Positions 1 through 6,775 of a stretch of DNA of 14,047 bases are shown piece by piece (the first letter of the stretch is position 1; each line of letters starts with the position of its first letter). Source of the DNA: DATHNF01 sp035486285 (GTDB lineage Bacteria; Patescibacteriota; Saccharimonadia; Saccharimonadales; UBA4665); contig DATHNF010000001.1 of NCBI GenBank assembly GCA_035486285.1, positions 1-14,047 of the forward strand. The letters run 5' to 3'. Made by a program: the position numbers and the translations under genes. The notes below the pieces were generated by a model. That model searched no databases. It saw only the letters and a list, made by a program, of their open reading frames with translations, and was not told the DNA's origin.

Positions 1-1
1 T

Positions 2-1135
2 CGTTTCAGTAATGATAAAACTAGTTCGCAAACCATGAGCGCCAGCGCGGCTCTGATGGCCGCTGGTGCCAATCAACAGCTGGTGGCTACCAAGCTGGAG
101 GAGTCCAGTTCGGTGCAGGGGACTGACGGATCGGCAAATAACGGTAATGAAGGTGGCAGCCCCGCCAAACCGGGTGATGATTCGCCCAAATCAGATAACG
201 GGACACTGCAAATTGATCATCAACCAGAGACAGAACAAACTGAGCCATCAGCACCGAGCGATACACCGAGTGGCCCACAGACTGACCAAAAAAGTGCGGC
301 TGCTGCTGCTGATGCAACTCCGTCCCCACTAGATTTACCTGAGCCTCAGACAGAAGCTATAACTGCTCCTAAAGCCTTTGGCGAGAGCGCAACACCACAC
401 GCGGGTGACCATCTATCACAAGGCGCGAGACTGATGACAGAACCCCCGACACTTGGCGGCGCGCTGACAGCTAATACGCTGCCGGAAGATGAAGATCTAG
501 AGGCATCCACTGACCTGCTTGGCTTGCCGAAAAGTGAACCGGGGCAACTACTTAGCCGGGATAACAGTACACCACCCGCACCCCCGGCACCCCAAAAGCC
601 CCCCGAACAGCCAGTCGCCCCCGAACCAAAACCGGTAACCCCCAGTCTGACACCACCGCCTTCGAGTTGGACACCACTTCCATCAAGCCCCCCGCCTGCT
701 GCTCCCAGTCCAAGCCAAGACCAACCTGCTGACACGGGACAACACACGCTGGCTGAGCTGGAAGAGTCGGTGCACAGCCCGCATCTCGACACCTCTAGCT
801 TAAACGCCGCGCGCGACGAAGTTACTAAAGCGCTCAATGACAGTTCGGCAAGTACTACTCCCGGACCCATACAGGCGCTCAATGCCCAACCACTCGGCGA
901 CAACCTCCATCCGACAGCAGCGGCCCCCAATGATGCCGGGCAATCTTTGGCCGACACATCGTTATCGACGGGTCCAGGGTCCAGCAGCCCCGTAACTCCA
1001 GCTCCAGTATTGCCGACTGAACCGGCTGTTACTGCCCAGCCGCAGGTTATTGATTCCACACTGCCGCCGCCGGTGCCGCCGCCAATTCCGTTCCAGTTCG
1101 GTACACCGGGTGCCGCGCCCCCGCAACAGCAGTAG
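2..1135 (+). CDS. Proline-rich low-complexity protein, 5' partial
   Basis: The frame is open from base 2 to the TAG at 1133-1135. The first in-frame ATG is at 35, but nothing stops the frame before the window edge and no ribosome binding site precedes that ATG, so the gene probably begins upstream. The visible part is dominated by Pro, Ser, Thr, Ala, Gln and Asp/Glu and looks disordered. There are PPAPPAP-like and PPPPSS-like runs in the middle and a PPPVPPPIPF tail. The one segment that looks ordered is near bases 750-930: an acidic ELEESVHSPHLD stretch, an amphipathic AARDEVTKALN helix, then IQALNAQPLGDNLHP. It may be a conserved C-terminal motif of a lineage-specific family. I see no signal peptide or membrane segment in this part. 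I do not recognise a function. A surface or scaffold role would only be a guess from composition. The long minus-strand frame over it is a shadow of the proline codons. Confidence 0.7.
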   Translation, partial: RFSNDKTSSQTMSASAALMAAGANQQLVATKLEESSSVQGTDGSANNGNEGGSPAKPGDDSPKSDNGTLQIDHQPETEQTEPSAPSDTPSGPQTDQKSAAAAADATPSPLDLPEPQTEAITAPKAFGESATPHAGDHLSQGARLMTEPPTLGGALTANTLPEDEDLEASTDLLGLPKSEPGQLLSRDNSTPPAPPAPQKPPEQPVAPEPKPVTPSLTPPPSSWTPLPSSPPPAAPSPSQDQPADTGQHTLAELEESVHSPHLDTSSLNAARDEVTKALNDSSASTTPGPIQALNAQPLGDNLHPTAAAPNDAGQSLADTSLSTGPGSSSPVTPAPVLPTEPAVTAQPQVIDSTLPPPVPPPIPFQFGTPGAAPPQQQ

Positions 1136-1166
1136 CCCCTCTCCTTAATCAGTTTCTCTCCAACGC

Positions 1167-1195
1167 GGAACAGCGGAACGCCTGAAGGGTATACT
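1167..1195 (+). promoter_or_regulatory. Weak candidate promoter of truB
   Basis: A TATACT box lies at 1190-1195, with a poor -35 (GGAACA, 1167-1172) 17 nt upstream. Transcription would start near 1202, giving a leader of about 43 nt before the truB ATG. The -35 matches the consensus at only three of six bases, so truB could equally be read from upstream. Confidence 0.3.
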
Positions 1196-1207
1196 TTCTG
1201 ATTACTG

Positions 1208-1231
1208 CTTCGCCGGAAGGGACGGGCGAAG
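1208..1231 (+). other. Small hairpin in the truB leader
   Basis: A perfect 7-bp stem, CTTCGCC (1208-1214) with GGCGAAG (1225-1231), closes a 10-nt loop and ends 13 nt before the truB start. No T-tract follows, so it is not a typical intrinsic terminator. It could affect initiation of truB or simply be chance. Its role is unknown. Confidence 0.35.
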
Positions 1232-1244
1232 TACACTTGTAGGT

Positions 1245-2054
1245 ATGCAAGGGATACTTCTAGTTGATAAGCCGGCGGAGTGGACAAGTTTCGACGTGGT
1301 GAATTATGTTCGCCGGATTGTAGCTACCACGGAAGGTAAGAAGCCGAAGCACGTCAAAGTCGGCCATACCGGCACGCTGGACCCCTTTGCCACCGGCCTT
1401 TTGGTATTACTCATAGGCAAAGACTACACTCGCCAGGCAGGTGGGTTCAGCAAACTCGACAAAACCTACCAAGTCACCATGAAACTTGGCGAGACCAGCA
1501 CTACCGGCGACCCCGAAGGTATAGTTACCTCCTACATCCGCGAAAACCATCAGTCTAATCAGAACCGTCATCTCGACCGAAGCGGAGAGATCCCACCCAG
1601 TCGGGAGACGCGCGAGATCTCTCGGCAAGCTCAAGATGACAGCTTAGTTCCAACAAGAGAAACAATTGAGGAGGCGTTGAAACGGTTCAGGGGCCAAATT
1701 GAGCAAGTACCTCCTGCGTACTCCGCCATCAAGATTAATGGCCAGCGTGCTTACAAACTGGCCCGGGCTGGTAAGGAAGTGGTTATTGAGCCTCGGCAAG
1801 TCACCATTCATAACCTAGAAGTAACAGATTATTCCTATCCAGAGGTGAAGCTTACTGCCAGCGTCTCTTCTGGCACCTACATTCGCACCCTAGTCGAAGA
1901 CATTGGCCAGGCTCTTGGTAGCGGTGCTTATACTACTCAGCTCAGACGAACCAGTGTCGGCCGATTTAATATGCAAGCTGCCGTAACGGTGGAAGTGATT
2001 GCTGAGCAGGATCTGAGCAAGTTCATTACAGGGGCCGCCGCTACCAGCATATAG
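1245..2054 (+). CDS. truB: tRNA pseudouridine(55) synthase TruB
   Basis: TruB converts U55 in the T-loop of tRNAs to pseudouridine. The protein is 269 aa. It opens with GILLVDKPAEWTSFDVV, the family's first motif, followed by the catalytic loop GHTGTLDPFATGLL with the nucleophile Asp at residue 46. Later come QVPPAYSAIKINGQRAYKLAR and the VSSGTYIRTLVEDIG motif near residues 209-223. The start fits the family N-terminus, although no well-spaced Shine-Dalgarno is present. Residues about 107-132, between TTGDPEG and the helix before the QVPPAYSA motif, are encoded by a palindromic repeat (separate entry) inserted without breaking the frame. This position is a surface linker in TruB as I know the family, so activity is probably kept. 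No PUA domain is recognisable at the C-terminus. The next gene starts 39 nt downstream from its own promoter. Confidence 0.95.
   Translation: MQGILLVDKPAEWTSFDVVNYVRRIVATTEGKKPKHVKVGHTGTLDPFATGLLVLLIGKDYTRQAGGFSKLDKTYQVTMKLGETSTTGDPEGIVTSYIRENHQSNQNRHLDRSGEIPPSRETREISRQAQDDSLVPTRETIEEALKRFRGQIEQVPPAYSAIKINGQRAYKLARAGKEVVIEPRQVTIHNLEVTDYSYPEVKLTASVSSGTYIRTLVEDIGQALGSGAYTTQLRRTSVGRFNMQAAVTVEVIAEQDLSKFITGAAATSI
1567..1640 (+). repeat. Intragenic palindromic repeat inside truB
   Basis: This 74-bp imperfect palindrome starts GTCATCTCGACCGAAG and ends CAAGCTCAAGATGAC. The arms pair as GTCATCT/AGATGAC at the tips and GAGAGATC with GATCTCTC closer to the centre. In the truB frame it encodes about 25 charged residues (RHLDRSGEIPPS... 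REISRQAQDD) that are absent from ordinary TruB. The motif resembles a dispersed palindrome known from many bacterial genomes, in which the element stays open in several frames. The family assignment is from memory and not searched. Its GTCAT...ATGAC ends match those of the repeat at 7985-8060. Confidence 0.75.
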
Positions 2055-2058
2055 CAAA

Positions 2059-2087
2059 TTGACATCTAAACTAGAATAATTCACTAT
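2059..2087 (+). promoter_or_regulatory. Candidate promoter of the gene at 2094
   Basis: A perfect TTGACA (2059-2064) is followed after 17 nt by CACTAT (2082-2087), which keeps the A2, A5 and T6 positions of the -10 box. The expected transcription start falls on or next to the ATG at 2094, so the mRNA would be leaderless. The weak -10 limits confidence. Confidence 0.45.
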
Positions 2088-2093
2088 AGGTAT

Positions 2094-2525
2094 ATGACAG
2101 ATGAGCAACCTCGATCATACGATGAACTCTTTGAAGATACTCATGCTCTCTTGGATAGCACAGAAAGACATCTTGCTCGGGCTCAGGCGCTTCTGGAGTC
2201 TACCGCGGTGAGGTCGTCCGTCGTCAGAGAGATTGTTGCGACTCATCATAACCAAGCCCGGAGCTATTTTTTAGGGGCGAGCTTGGTGGGCGGGATAGCT
2301 ACCGCTGTGGCAACGAATTCTTTCTGGTTTGGCGTTGCTGCCGGAGTTGGCTTGAAGTGGGGAACGCTCGGCCTGGAGCATTTGGGCAAAGCTAACGCTG
2401 TTACGCAGCATTATGCCGGGTTACTAATCGGCGTAGAAGCCACCAGTCGCACCGATGAACCACCAGCCCAGCCAGCCGCGTTGCCGCCAGAAGCATCTGA
2501 CCAAGAGCCTTTGCCCGGTGCCTGA
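2094..2525 (+). CDS. Hypothetical protein with Gly/Ala-rich hydrophobic segment
   Basis: The predicted protein is 143 aa and I do not recognise the family. Residues 10-38 form a likely charged helix or short coiled coil (ELFEDTHALLDSTERHLARAQ). Residues about 57-93 are hydrophobic and rich in Gly and Ala (GASLVGGIATAVA, then FGVAAGVGLKWG) and could form one or two short membrane helices. The C-terminal 25 residues are Pro/Ala/Glu-rich and probably disordered. There is no Shine-Dalgarno before the ATG and a TTGACA box lies 35 nt upstream, so a leaderless transcript is plausible. The gene stands alone between truB and another promoter at 2551, which suggests a one-gene unit. Membrane association is an inference from hydrophobicity only. 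Confidence 0.7.
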   Translation: MTDEQPRSYDELFEDTHALLDSTERHLARAQALLESTAVRSSVVREIVATHHNQARSYFLGASLVGGIATAVATNSFWFGVAAGVGLKWGTLGLEHLGKANAVTQHYAGLLIGVEATSRTDEPPAQPAALPPEASDQEPLPGA

Positions 2526-2550
2526 GCGCATCTGATGCCCGCACCCGTAT

Positions 2551-2580
2551 TTGACATATGCAACTAAATTTAGTCATGAT
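2551..2580 (+). promoter_or_regulatory. Candidate promoter of the gene at 2612
   Basis: A perfect TTGACA (2551-2556) is followed after 18 nt by CATGAT (2575-2580), a 4/6 match to the -10 box. Transcription would start near 2587, giving a leader of about 25 nt that contains the GGAGAG ribosome binding site. A better -10 by sequence, TATAGT at 2580-2585, has too long a spacer (23 nt). Confidence 0.5.
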
Positions 2581-2611
2581 ATAGTGTAATAGTTAAGATT
2601 TGGAGAGAATA

Positions 2612-3223
2612 GTGGCTGAAGCGCCTAGTACTGAGCTTGTAAAACGAACTGCAAATGTTTCCCGTTTGCGAAGAATAGAGACAGAAGCACGCAACACCGG
2701 AGCCATTATGCTGGCACTTGGAGCTGTTATGGTGGGTACGGTTGTAGTGGGAGAAATCTCTAATGCGGGTAGTGAGGTGTCACAACATGCAGAGGTCACC
2801 AACACGGATTACTCTACAATTGAGGATATATTTATGGGTTTTGAGACAGAACGACCAGCTACCGTTATTACGCCGCGTGAATATTTTGATGAGGTTATGG
2901 CGGCATATACTGGCCGCGCGGAACATCCAGCCATGGTCGGCTTTTATCAAGTCGTACATCCTGCTCATGCGATTAATTATGTGCGAGGCTACGCCGATTA
3001 CATACAAGAAACCGCGTCTGGCCAAGCGATTAGCGACGAAACTGCGATTGGGGTTGCCGCATTATGCATGAAACAAGTATGTACTACGCAACACCCCAGC
3101 CGATTGGGCGGCTCGCCATCTTCTGCTGAGCTTGCCCAGTGGGAATGCCGCAATACCTTATGGGATACGACAATTAAGTTCTATGACCTAGGGGCTGAGG
3201 CTGCTGCGAGCCTTGAGCGGTAA
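2612..3223 (+). CDS. Hypothetical single-pass membrane-anchored protein
   Basis: I place the start at GTG 2612 because GGAGAG (2602-2607) lies just upstream as a ribosome binding site. A TTG at 2600 would add four residues but overlaps that site. The protein is 203 aa. A basic, helical N-terminus (KRTANVSRLRRIETEARN) is followed by one membrane helix at about residues 30-49 (AIMLALGAVMVGTVVVGEI). The rest, about 150 residues, would lie outside the membrane by the positive-inside rule. It contains three Cys (LCMKQVC, WEC), aromatic residues and a helical C-terminus. There is no lipobox and no obvious cleavage site, so it is likely a signal anchor. No family is recognised. It has its own promoter and is followed 65 nt later by rpsO, which also has its own promoter. 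Confidence 0.75.
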   Translation: MAEAPSTELVKRTANVSRLRRIETEARNTGAIMLALGAVMVGTVVVGEISNAGSEVSQHAEVTNTDYSTIEDIFMGFETERPATVITPREYFDEVMAAYTGRAEHPAMVGFYQVVHPAHAINYVRGYADYIQETASGQAISDETAIGVAALCMKQVCTTQHPSRLGGSPSSAELAQWECRNTLWDTTIKFYDLGAEAAASLER

Positions 3224-3250
3224 GCTGAGTACATTTTTAGCCTGTAAGGG

Positions 3251-3279
3251 TTGCACTAGGGGCGCGTATCTGATAAAAT
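3251..3279 (+). promoter_or_regulatory. Promoter of rpsO (extended -10)
   Basis: TTGCAC (3251-3256), a 17-nt spacer and TAAAAT (3274-3279) preceded by TGA make a good sigma-70 type promoter with an extended -10. The -10 box ends only 9 nt before the rpsO ATG, so the transcript should start about 3 nt before the start codon and carry almost no leader. Confidence 0.75.
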
Positions 3280-3288
3280 GTGTGAACG

Positions 3289-3555
3289 ATGATTGCAAGT
3301 GACAAAAAGACTGCCGCTATACAGAGCGCGCAGGCGCACAAGGATGATACTGGCGGTTCCAGCGCGCAGGTAGCGGTGCTAACTGAGCGCATCAAGGAAT
3401 TGACTGAGCACCTAAAGGTTAACAAGCATGACTACATGGCGCGCCGCGGCCTGCTACAGATGGTCGGTAAACGCCGTAGTTTGCTCCGCTACATCGCTCA
3501 GCGCGATAGTCAGACATACCTAGATTTAATCAAGAAACTTGGCATTCGCCGCTAA
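3289..3555 (+). CDS. rpsO: 30S ribosomal protein S15
   Basis: S15 is a primary 16S rRNA-binding protein of the small subunit that nucleates assembly of the central domain. The 88-aa product has the usual length. It carries the family core: SSAQVAVLTERIKELTEHLK, then HDYMARRGLLQMVGKRRSLLRYI with the conserved His-Asp and Arg-rich helix, ending in LIKKLGIRR. There is no Shine-Dalgarno and the promoter -10 is only 9 nt upstream, so initiation is probably on a near-leaderless mRNA. The stop codon lies at the base of a long hairpin that fills the first half of the spacer to pnp. The rpsO-pnp order is the same as in E. coli and many other bacteria. Confidence 0.97.
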   Translation: MIASDKKTAAIQSAQAHKDDTGGSSAQVAVLTERIKELTEHLKVNKHDYMARRGLLQMVGKRRSLLRYIAQRDSQTYLDLIKKLGIRR

Positions 3556-3677
3556 GGCTTCCCGGAAATGCACAGTTTGCACGAAAACTTCCGCTTCGAT
3601 GCTCATCGTACGTCACTGTACATGTCCGCTTCGGTGCTCGGTTTTCGCACAAACTGCACTATTTCTGGAAAAGCCTT
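3554..3677 (+). repeat. Long imperfect inverted repeat between rpsO and pnp
   Basis: The 124-nt element folds on itself through successive helices: AAGGCTT 3554-3560 with 3671-3677; CCGGAAAT 3562-3569 with 3661-3668 (one G-T); CAGTTTG 3573-3579 with 3650-3656; and CGAAAAC 3582-3588 with 3641-3647. A top hairpin follows at 3604-3624 (CAT, GTAC with one bulged C). That gives about 29 bp in the stem plus 7 at the tip. Inside it, a 14-nt direct repeat (3591-3604 and 3626-3639) differs at one base. It begins at the rpsO stop codon, and no T-tract follows, so it is not a standard terminator. It could be a processing or autoregulatory structure for pnp, or a palindromic element insertion. Confidence 0.8.
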
Positions 3678-3693
3678 CCGCGCATAGACTGGG

Positions 3694-3712
3694 TCTCTCG
3701 AAATTCGAGAGA
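3694..3712 (+). other. Second hairpin in the rpsO-pnp spacer
   Basis: TCTCTCGAAATTCGAGAGA is a 19-nt perfect palindrome around a central A. As RNA it gives a 7-bp stem with a 5-nt AAATT loop. There is no T-run after it. It stands 16 nt after the long inverted repeat and well ahead of pnp. Two stacked hairpins in this spacer recall the processed leader structures seen before pnp in enterobacteria, but the sequence itself is unrelated. The rest of the spacer, up to the pnp start, shows no convincing promoter. Confidence 0.6.
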
Positions 3713-3856
3713 GTAAGCTTGTGCACATTAAATGATCTGGAAGAATACTTTCTCGCCAGAGCCGCAGATATATAGCATCCTCAATAAGCACAAGGGAATG
3801 CCGTATATTTGAACTCTGCCGAGCAAGCCTCTAGACAGAAAGGTATACCTAAAGAT

Positions 3857-5986
3857 ATGGGACAAAATCCCCTAGGTAAAGAAATTATTAAAGTTGAGAT
3901 ACAGTTGTGCGGTCGCACGCTGAGCCTAGAAGTAGGCCGCGTCGGTTTTCGTACATCAGCCTCTGTTATAGCCCGCTACGGTGACACGGTAGTGCTGGGT
4001 ACGGCGATGGTTGGCTCCAAGCCGATTAGCATGGACTACTTCCCGCTGAGCATTGATTACGAAGAGAAGATGTACGCCGCTGGCAAAGTCAGCGGTTCGC
4101 GCTTCATTAAGCGGGAAGGCCGGCCGAGCGATGACGCCATCCTGATTGGCCGCCTGATTGACCGTCCGATTCGTCCATTGTGGCCCAAGGGCTACCGGCA
4201 TGAGGCACAGGGCGTGGCTACTGTCTTGAGCATGGATCCGGCTTTCCGACCGGATATGATCGCTATGATTGCCATGAGCGCGGCCTTTATGTTGAGCGGA
4301 GCACCATTTGATGGGCCGGTGGCCGGTTTGCGTGTCGGCTTGGTTGACGGCAAGTTCACGGCTTTCGCTTCACCTGAACAATTAGAGACCGGCGACCTTG
4401 ATTTGGTCGTGGCCGGTACCAAGGACGGCGTGATGATGGTTGAGGCTGGCGCCAGCGAAGTGACCGAGAGCCAGGTGGCTGAGGCCATCGCGTACGCGTT
4501 CGAGGCTATGCAGCCGGCTATCGCTTTGCAGCAAGAGCTGGTTAAGAAGGTCGGTGTGACCAAGCAGGAATATACGCTAAGCTTGCCTGATGATTCAATT
4601 CAGACCGCTGTCGAAAAGTGGCTGGAAGGCAAGCTTGGCGAAGATTTGCGCAAACCGTATCCGGAACGCAATACGCTGGTACAGCAATTGCGGGATGAAA
4701 TGCATGCCGAATTCGCCGAACAGCTGGGCGATGACCACGCCGTGCTCAGGGACAATTATGACGAAGCCTTCCAAATGGCTTTGCACAAGGATGTTCGTAA
4801 GGGTATCGTCGAAGACAGCATTCGTCCTGATGGCCGCAAACTGACAGAAGTACGACCGCTGAGCAGTGAAGTTGGTTTGCTGCCACGAGCTCATGGCTCC
4901 AGCATCTTTACGCGCGGTCTGACCCAGGCTTTCAACATCGTAACGTTGGCACCGCTGAGCTACGTACAGCTGGTCGATACCATGGAGCGCGAGGGCGAAC
5001 GGCGTTACCTGCACCACTACAACGCGCCGGGCTACACGGTTGGCGAAGTCCGTCGTCTCGGTAGTCCCGGTCGCCGCGAAATCGGCCACGGCTACCTAGC
5101 CGAACGAGCGCTGACAGCCGTATTGCCAAGTGAGAGTGAGTTTCCATACATGATTCGTTCGGTGACTGAGATTATGTCTCAGAACGGCTCGACCTCCATG
5201 GCCGCTACTTGTAGTAGCTGTATGGCTTTGCTGGATGCTGGCGTACCGCTCAAGGCGCTAGTCAGCGGTATCGCCATGGGCTTGATGGTTGATGGTGACA
5301 AGTTCTATGTATTGAGCGATATCGCGGATGCCGAAGACTTTGCCGGTGATATGGACTTCAAGGTCACCGGAACGCCCAAGGGCATCACCGCATTGCAGAT
5401 GGATATGAAGGTCCACGGCTTGCCAGTGGAAGTGCTCCAAAAGGCGTTGGAACAGGGCAAAGACGGCCGCACACACATCCTGGAGCACATGCTGACGACT
5501 ATCTCTAAGCCGAACGAGATGAGTCCCTACGCACCGCGTGTCGAGTCCATCCAGATCAACCCGGACAAGATCCGCGAGGTCATCGGCAAGGGCGGCGAAA
5601 CCATCCAGAAGATTACTGGCGAAACCGGTGCCGACATTGACATCAAGGACGACGGCACCATCATGATCGCCAGCCCGGACGGCGCTAGTATCGCTGCCGC
5701 CAAGCAGTGGATTAACGACATCGTCGCTGAGCCGGAAGTTGGGACTATCTATCACGACAAACCGGTGGTCAGTGTCATGGATTTCGGCGCCTTTGTGCAA
5801 ATCATGCCGGGCAAAGACGGCCTAGTACACATTAGCGAACTGTCCGAAGAGCGCGTCAATAAGACCAGCGACGTCGTCAAAGAAGGCGACAAAGTAACAG
5901 TGAAGCTAGTCGCCATCGACGACCGCGGCCGCCTGCAACTCAGCATGAAAGCCGCCCAAAGAGAATTGAAGGATGAATCAAAATAA
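3857..5986 (+). CDS. pnp: Polyribonucleotide nucleotidyltransferase (PNPase)
   Basis: PNPase degrades RNA 3' to 5' by phosphorolysis and can add tails in reverse; it acts as a trimer. From ATG 3857 it is 709 aa, the usual length. Order of domains: first RNase PH-like domain (about 8-140, with FIKREGRPSDDAILIGRLIDRPIRP); helical linker (about 145-300); second RNase PH domain from about 313 (VEDSIRPDGRKLTEVRPL), holding the active-site Asp pair in DAEDFAGDMDF (D494 and D500, equivalent to E. coli D486 and D492). Then a KH domain with IGKGG (about 567-620) and an S1 domain with DFGAFVQI and GLVHISEL (about 628-700). The start is uncertain: TTG 3809 adds 16 residues and has AAGGGA 11 nt before it. 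ATG 3857 better fits the family's N-terminus. The gene follows rpsO across a structured spacer, and its end overlaps the next gene by 14 nt. Confidence 0.97.
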   Translation: MGQNPLGKEIIKVEIQLCGRTLSLEVGRVGFRTSASVIARYGDTVVLGTAMVGSKPISMDYFPLSIDYEEKMYAAGKVSGSRFIKREGRPSDDAILIGRLIDRPIRPLWPKGYRHEAQGVATVLSMDPAFRPDMIAMIAMSAAFMLSGAPFDGPVAGLRVGLVDGKFTAFASPEQLETGDLDLVVAGTKDGVMMVEAGASEVTESQVAEAIAYAFEAMQPAIALQQELVKKVGVTKQEYTLSLPDDSIQTAVEKWLEGKLGEDLRKPYPERNTLVQQLRDEMHAEFAEQLGDDHAVLRDNYDEAFQMALHKDVRKGIVEDSIRPDGRKLTEVRPLSSEVGLLPRAHGSSIFTRGLTQAFNIVTLAPLSYVQLVDTMEREGERRYLHHYNAPGYTVGEVRRLGSPGRREIGHGYLAERALTAVLPSESEFPYMIRSVTEIMSQNGSTSMAATCSSCMALLDAGVPLKALVSGIAMGLMVDGDKFYVLSDIADAEDFAGDMDFKVTGTPKGITALQMDMKVHGLPVEVLQKALEQGKDGRTHILEHMLTTISKPNEMSPYAPRVESIQINPDKIREVIGKGGETIQKITGETGADIDIKDDGTIMIASPDGASIAAAKQWINDIVAEPEVGTIYHDKPVVSVMDFGAFVQIMPGKDGLVHISELSEERVNKTSDVVKEGDKVTVKLVAIDDRGRLQLSMKAAQRELKDESK

Positions 5987-6248
5987 ATCCATAGTTCATT
6001 CCTGGCAACGAACAAGGTTTGCAAAGTTTGTTCGGCGTAATAAATGGTTTTTTGCGCTCAATGGCTGGCTTTTTAACACTTCGACTCTTCCGTCGTTGGC
6101 AATTATTTGCTCGTTCGCCCTACCTTTCTTGATCATACTGTTACCAAGCTCACGAGAAAGGCTCATGGGTTTTTACGTCTGGCTTGGCCTGCTATGCGTG
6201 TTTGAAATCCTGGTGCTTGTCGCGTTAAAAGGAAGTGATGACACATAA
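5973..6248 (+). CDS. Small two-helix membrane protein, unknown function
   Basis: The predicted protein is 91 aa and starts inside the last codons of pnp, overlapping by 14 nt, so it is probably translated by coupling to pnp. GAAGG sits directly against the ATG, too close for an ideal ribosome binding site. A basic N-terminus (WQRTRFAKFVRRNKWF) precedes two hydrophobic segments: about residues 38-57 (PSLAIICSFALPFLIILLP) and about 66-85 (GFYVWLGLLCVFEILVLVAL). The short loop between them is charged (SSRERL). No family is recognised. It is the first of four consecutive small membrane-protein genes lying between pnp and the glycosylase gene, in a stretch that looks more AT-rich than pnp. Confidence 0.65.
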   Translation: MNQNKSIVHSWQRTRFAKFVRRNKWFFALNGWLFNTSTLPSLAIICSFALPFLIILLPSSRERLMGFYVWLGLLCVFEILVLVALKGSDDT

Positions 6249-6447
6249 GCTGCACCGCTGGCATAAGACGATATTGGGCTTACTGGTTTTCGCCCTTGTC
6301 GAGCTGGGTATTACCTACGGTTTCATTTGCCTAGCCATCGACCGCGGCAACTTACTGTACTACCTACTGGCTTTCGTCTTTTTGGTCGGCAGTTTGCAAA
6401 ACCTATTCAAATTAATTGGAAAACTGTTCTATGACAAAAAAGTATAG
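6238..6447 (+). CDS. Small two-helix membrane protein, unknown function
   Basis: The ATG at 6238 gives a 69-aa protein. A GTG one codon earlier (6235) is possible, but AAAAGGA (6227-6233) is better placed for the ATG. The start overlaps the end of the preceding gene by 11 nt. Two hydrophobic helices are visible, at about residues 12-33 (TILGLLVFALVELGITYGFICLA) and about 39-57 (LLYYLLAFVFLVGSLQNLF), followed by a basic tail (KLIGKLFYDKKV). Both ends carry positive charge, consistent with a hairpin whose termini face the cytoplasm. I recognise no family. Position and overlap indicate co-translation with its neighbours. Confidence 0.65.
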   Translation: MTHKLHRWHKTILGLLVFALVELGITYGFICLAIDRGNLLYYLLAFVFLVGSLQNLFKLIGKLFYDKKV

Positions 6448-6775
6448 TTTCAAAAAAGTATTGACCGTAGCCTTGCTTGCCGCCATTCTTTTTGTCGTTA
6501 CATATCCTCATTTCAATAAGGAGGACTACGGCGCCAATGACGGGGGTACTAATTTGTCGTTTGGCTGGAAGCCTACTGTGGATGAGCACAGTTGCGAACA
6601 ATCTGATTTTGGTTGGCCATTCATAGCTAATCGTAGTAATCCTCAGTGTGGGATCATGTATATTAATAATTTTGCAGAAGCATTAGACTTGGCGATAATA
6701 CCAGTTGTTTATATACCTTTAGCGGCTTTGATAGTATATGGAATTGGATTTGGGAAGCGAAAGTTAATATCATAA
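6431..6775 (+). CDS. Membrane protein with FGWPF motif and Cys pair
   Basis: The ATG at 6431 overlaps the previous gene by 17 nt and gives 114 aa. An upstream TTG (6416) is possible but needless. A basic start (MTKKYSFKK) leads into a membrane helix or signal anchor at about 8-24 (KVLTVALLAAILFVVTY). Residues 26-82 form a polar domain with Gly/Asn/Asp and two Cys, C55 and C73, which could pair outside the cell. A second helix at about 83-106 (LDLAIIPVVYIPLAALIVYG) ends in a basic GKRKLIS tail. The motif F60-G-W-P-F64, then C73, then the C-terminal helix is echoed in the next protein, which suggests the two are distant paralogues. Function is unknown. Outside location and disulphide are inferences. 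Confidence 0.65.
   Translation: MTKKYSFKKVLTVALLAAILFVVTYPHFNKEDYGANDGGTNLSFGWKPTVDEHSCEQSDFGWPFIANRSNPQCGIMYINNFAEALDLAIIPVVYIPLAALIVYGIGFGKRKLIS

Noticed and set aside
346..1287. Long minus-strand frame (313 codons) opposite the first gene
   Set aside because: It mirrors the proline and serine codons of the plus-strand gene as Gly/Ser/Val runs, runs into truB, and has no promoter or ribosome binding site.
3194..3238. Possible terminator at the end of the gene at 2612
   Set aside because: The hairpin at 3194-3218 is imperfect and inside the coding sequence, and the T-run at 3234-3238 is too far away for intrinsic termination.
3539..3775. Plus-strand frame covering the rpsO-pnp spacer
   Set aside because: It overlaps the rpsO end out of frame and is made of the long inverted repeat. 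The Cys/Thr-rich translation looks random and no start signal is present.
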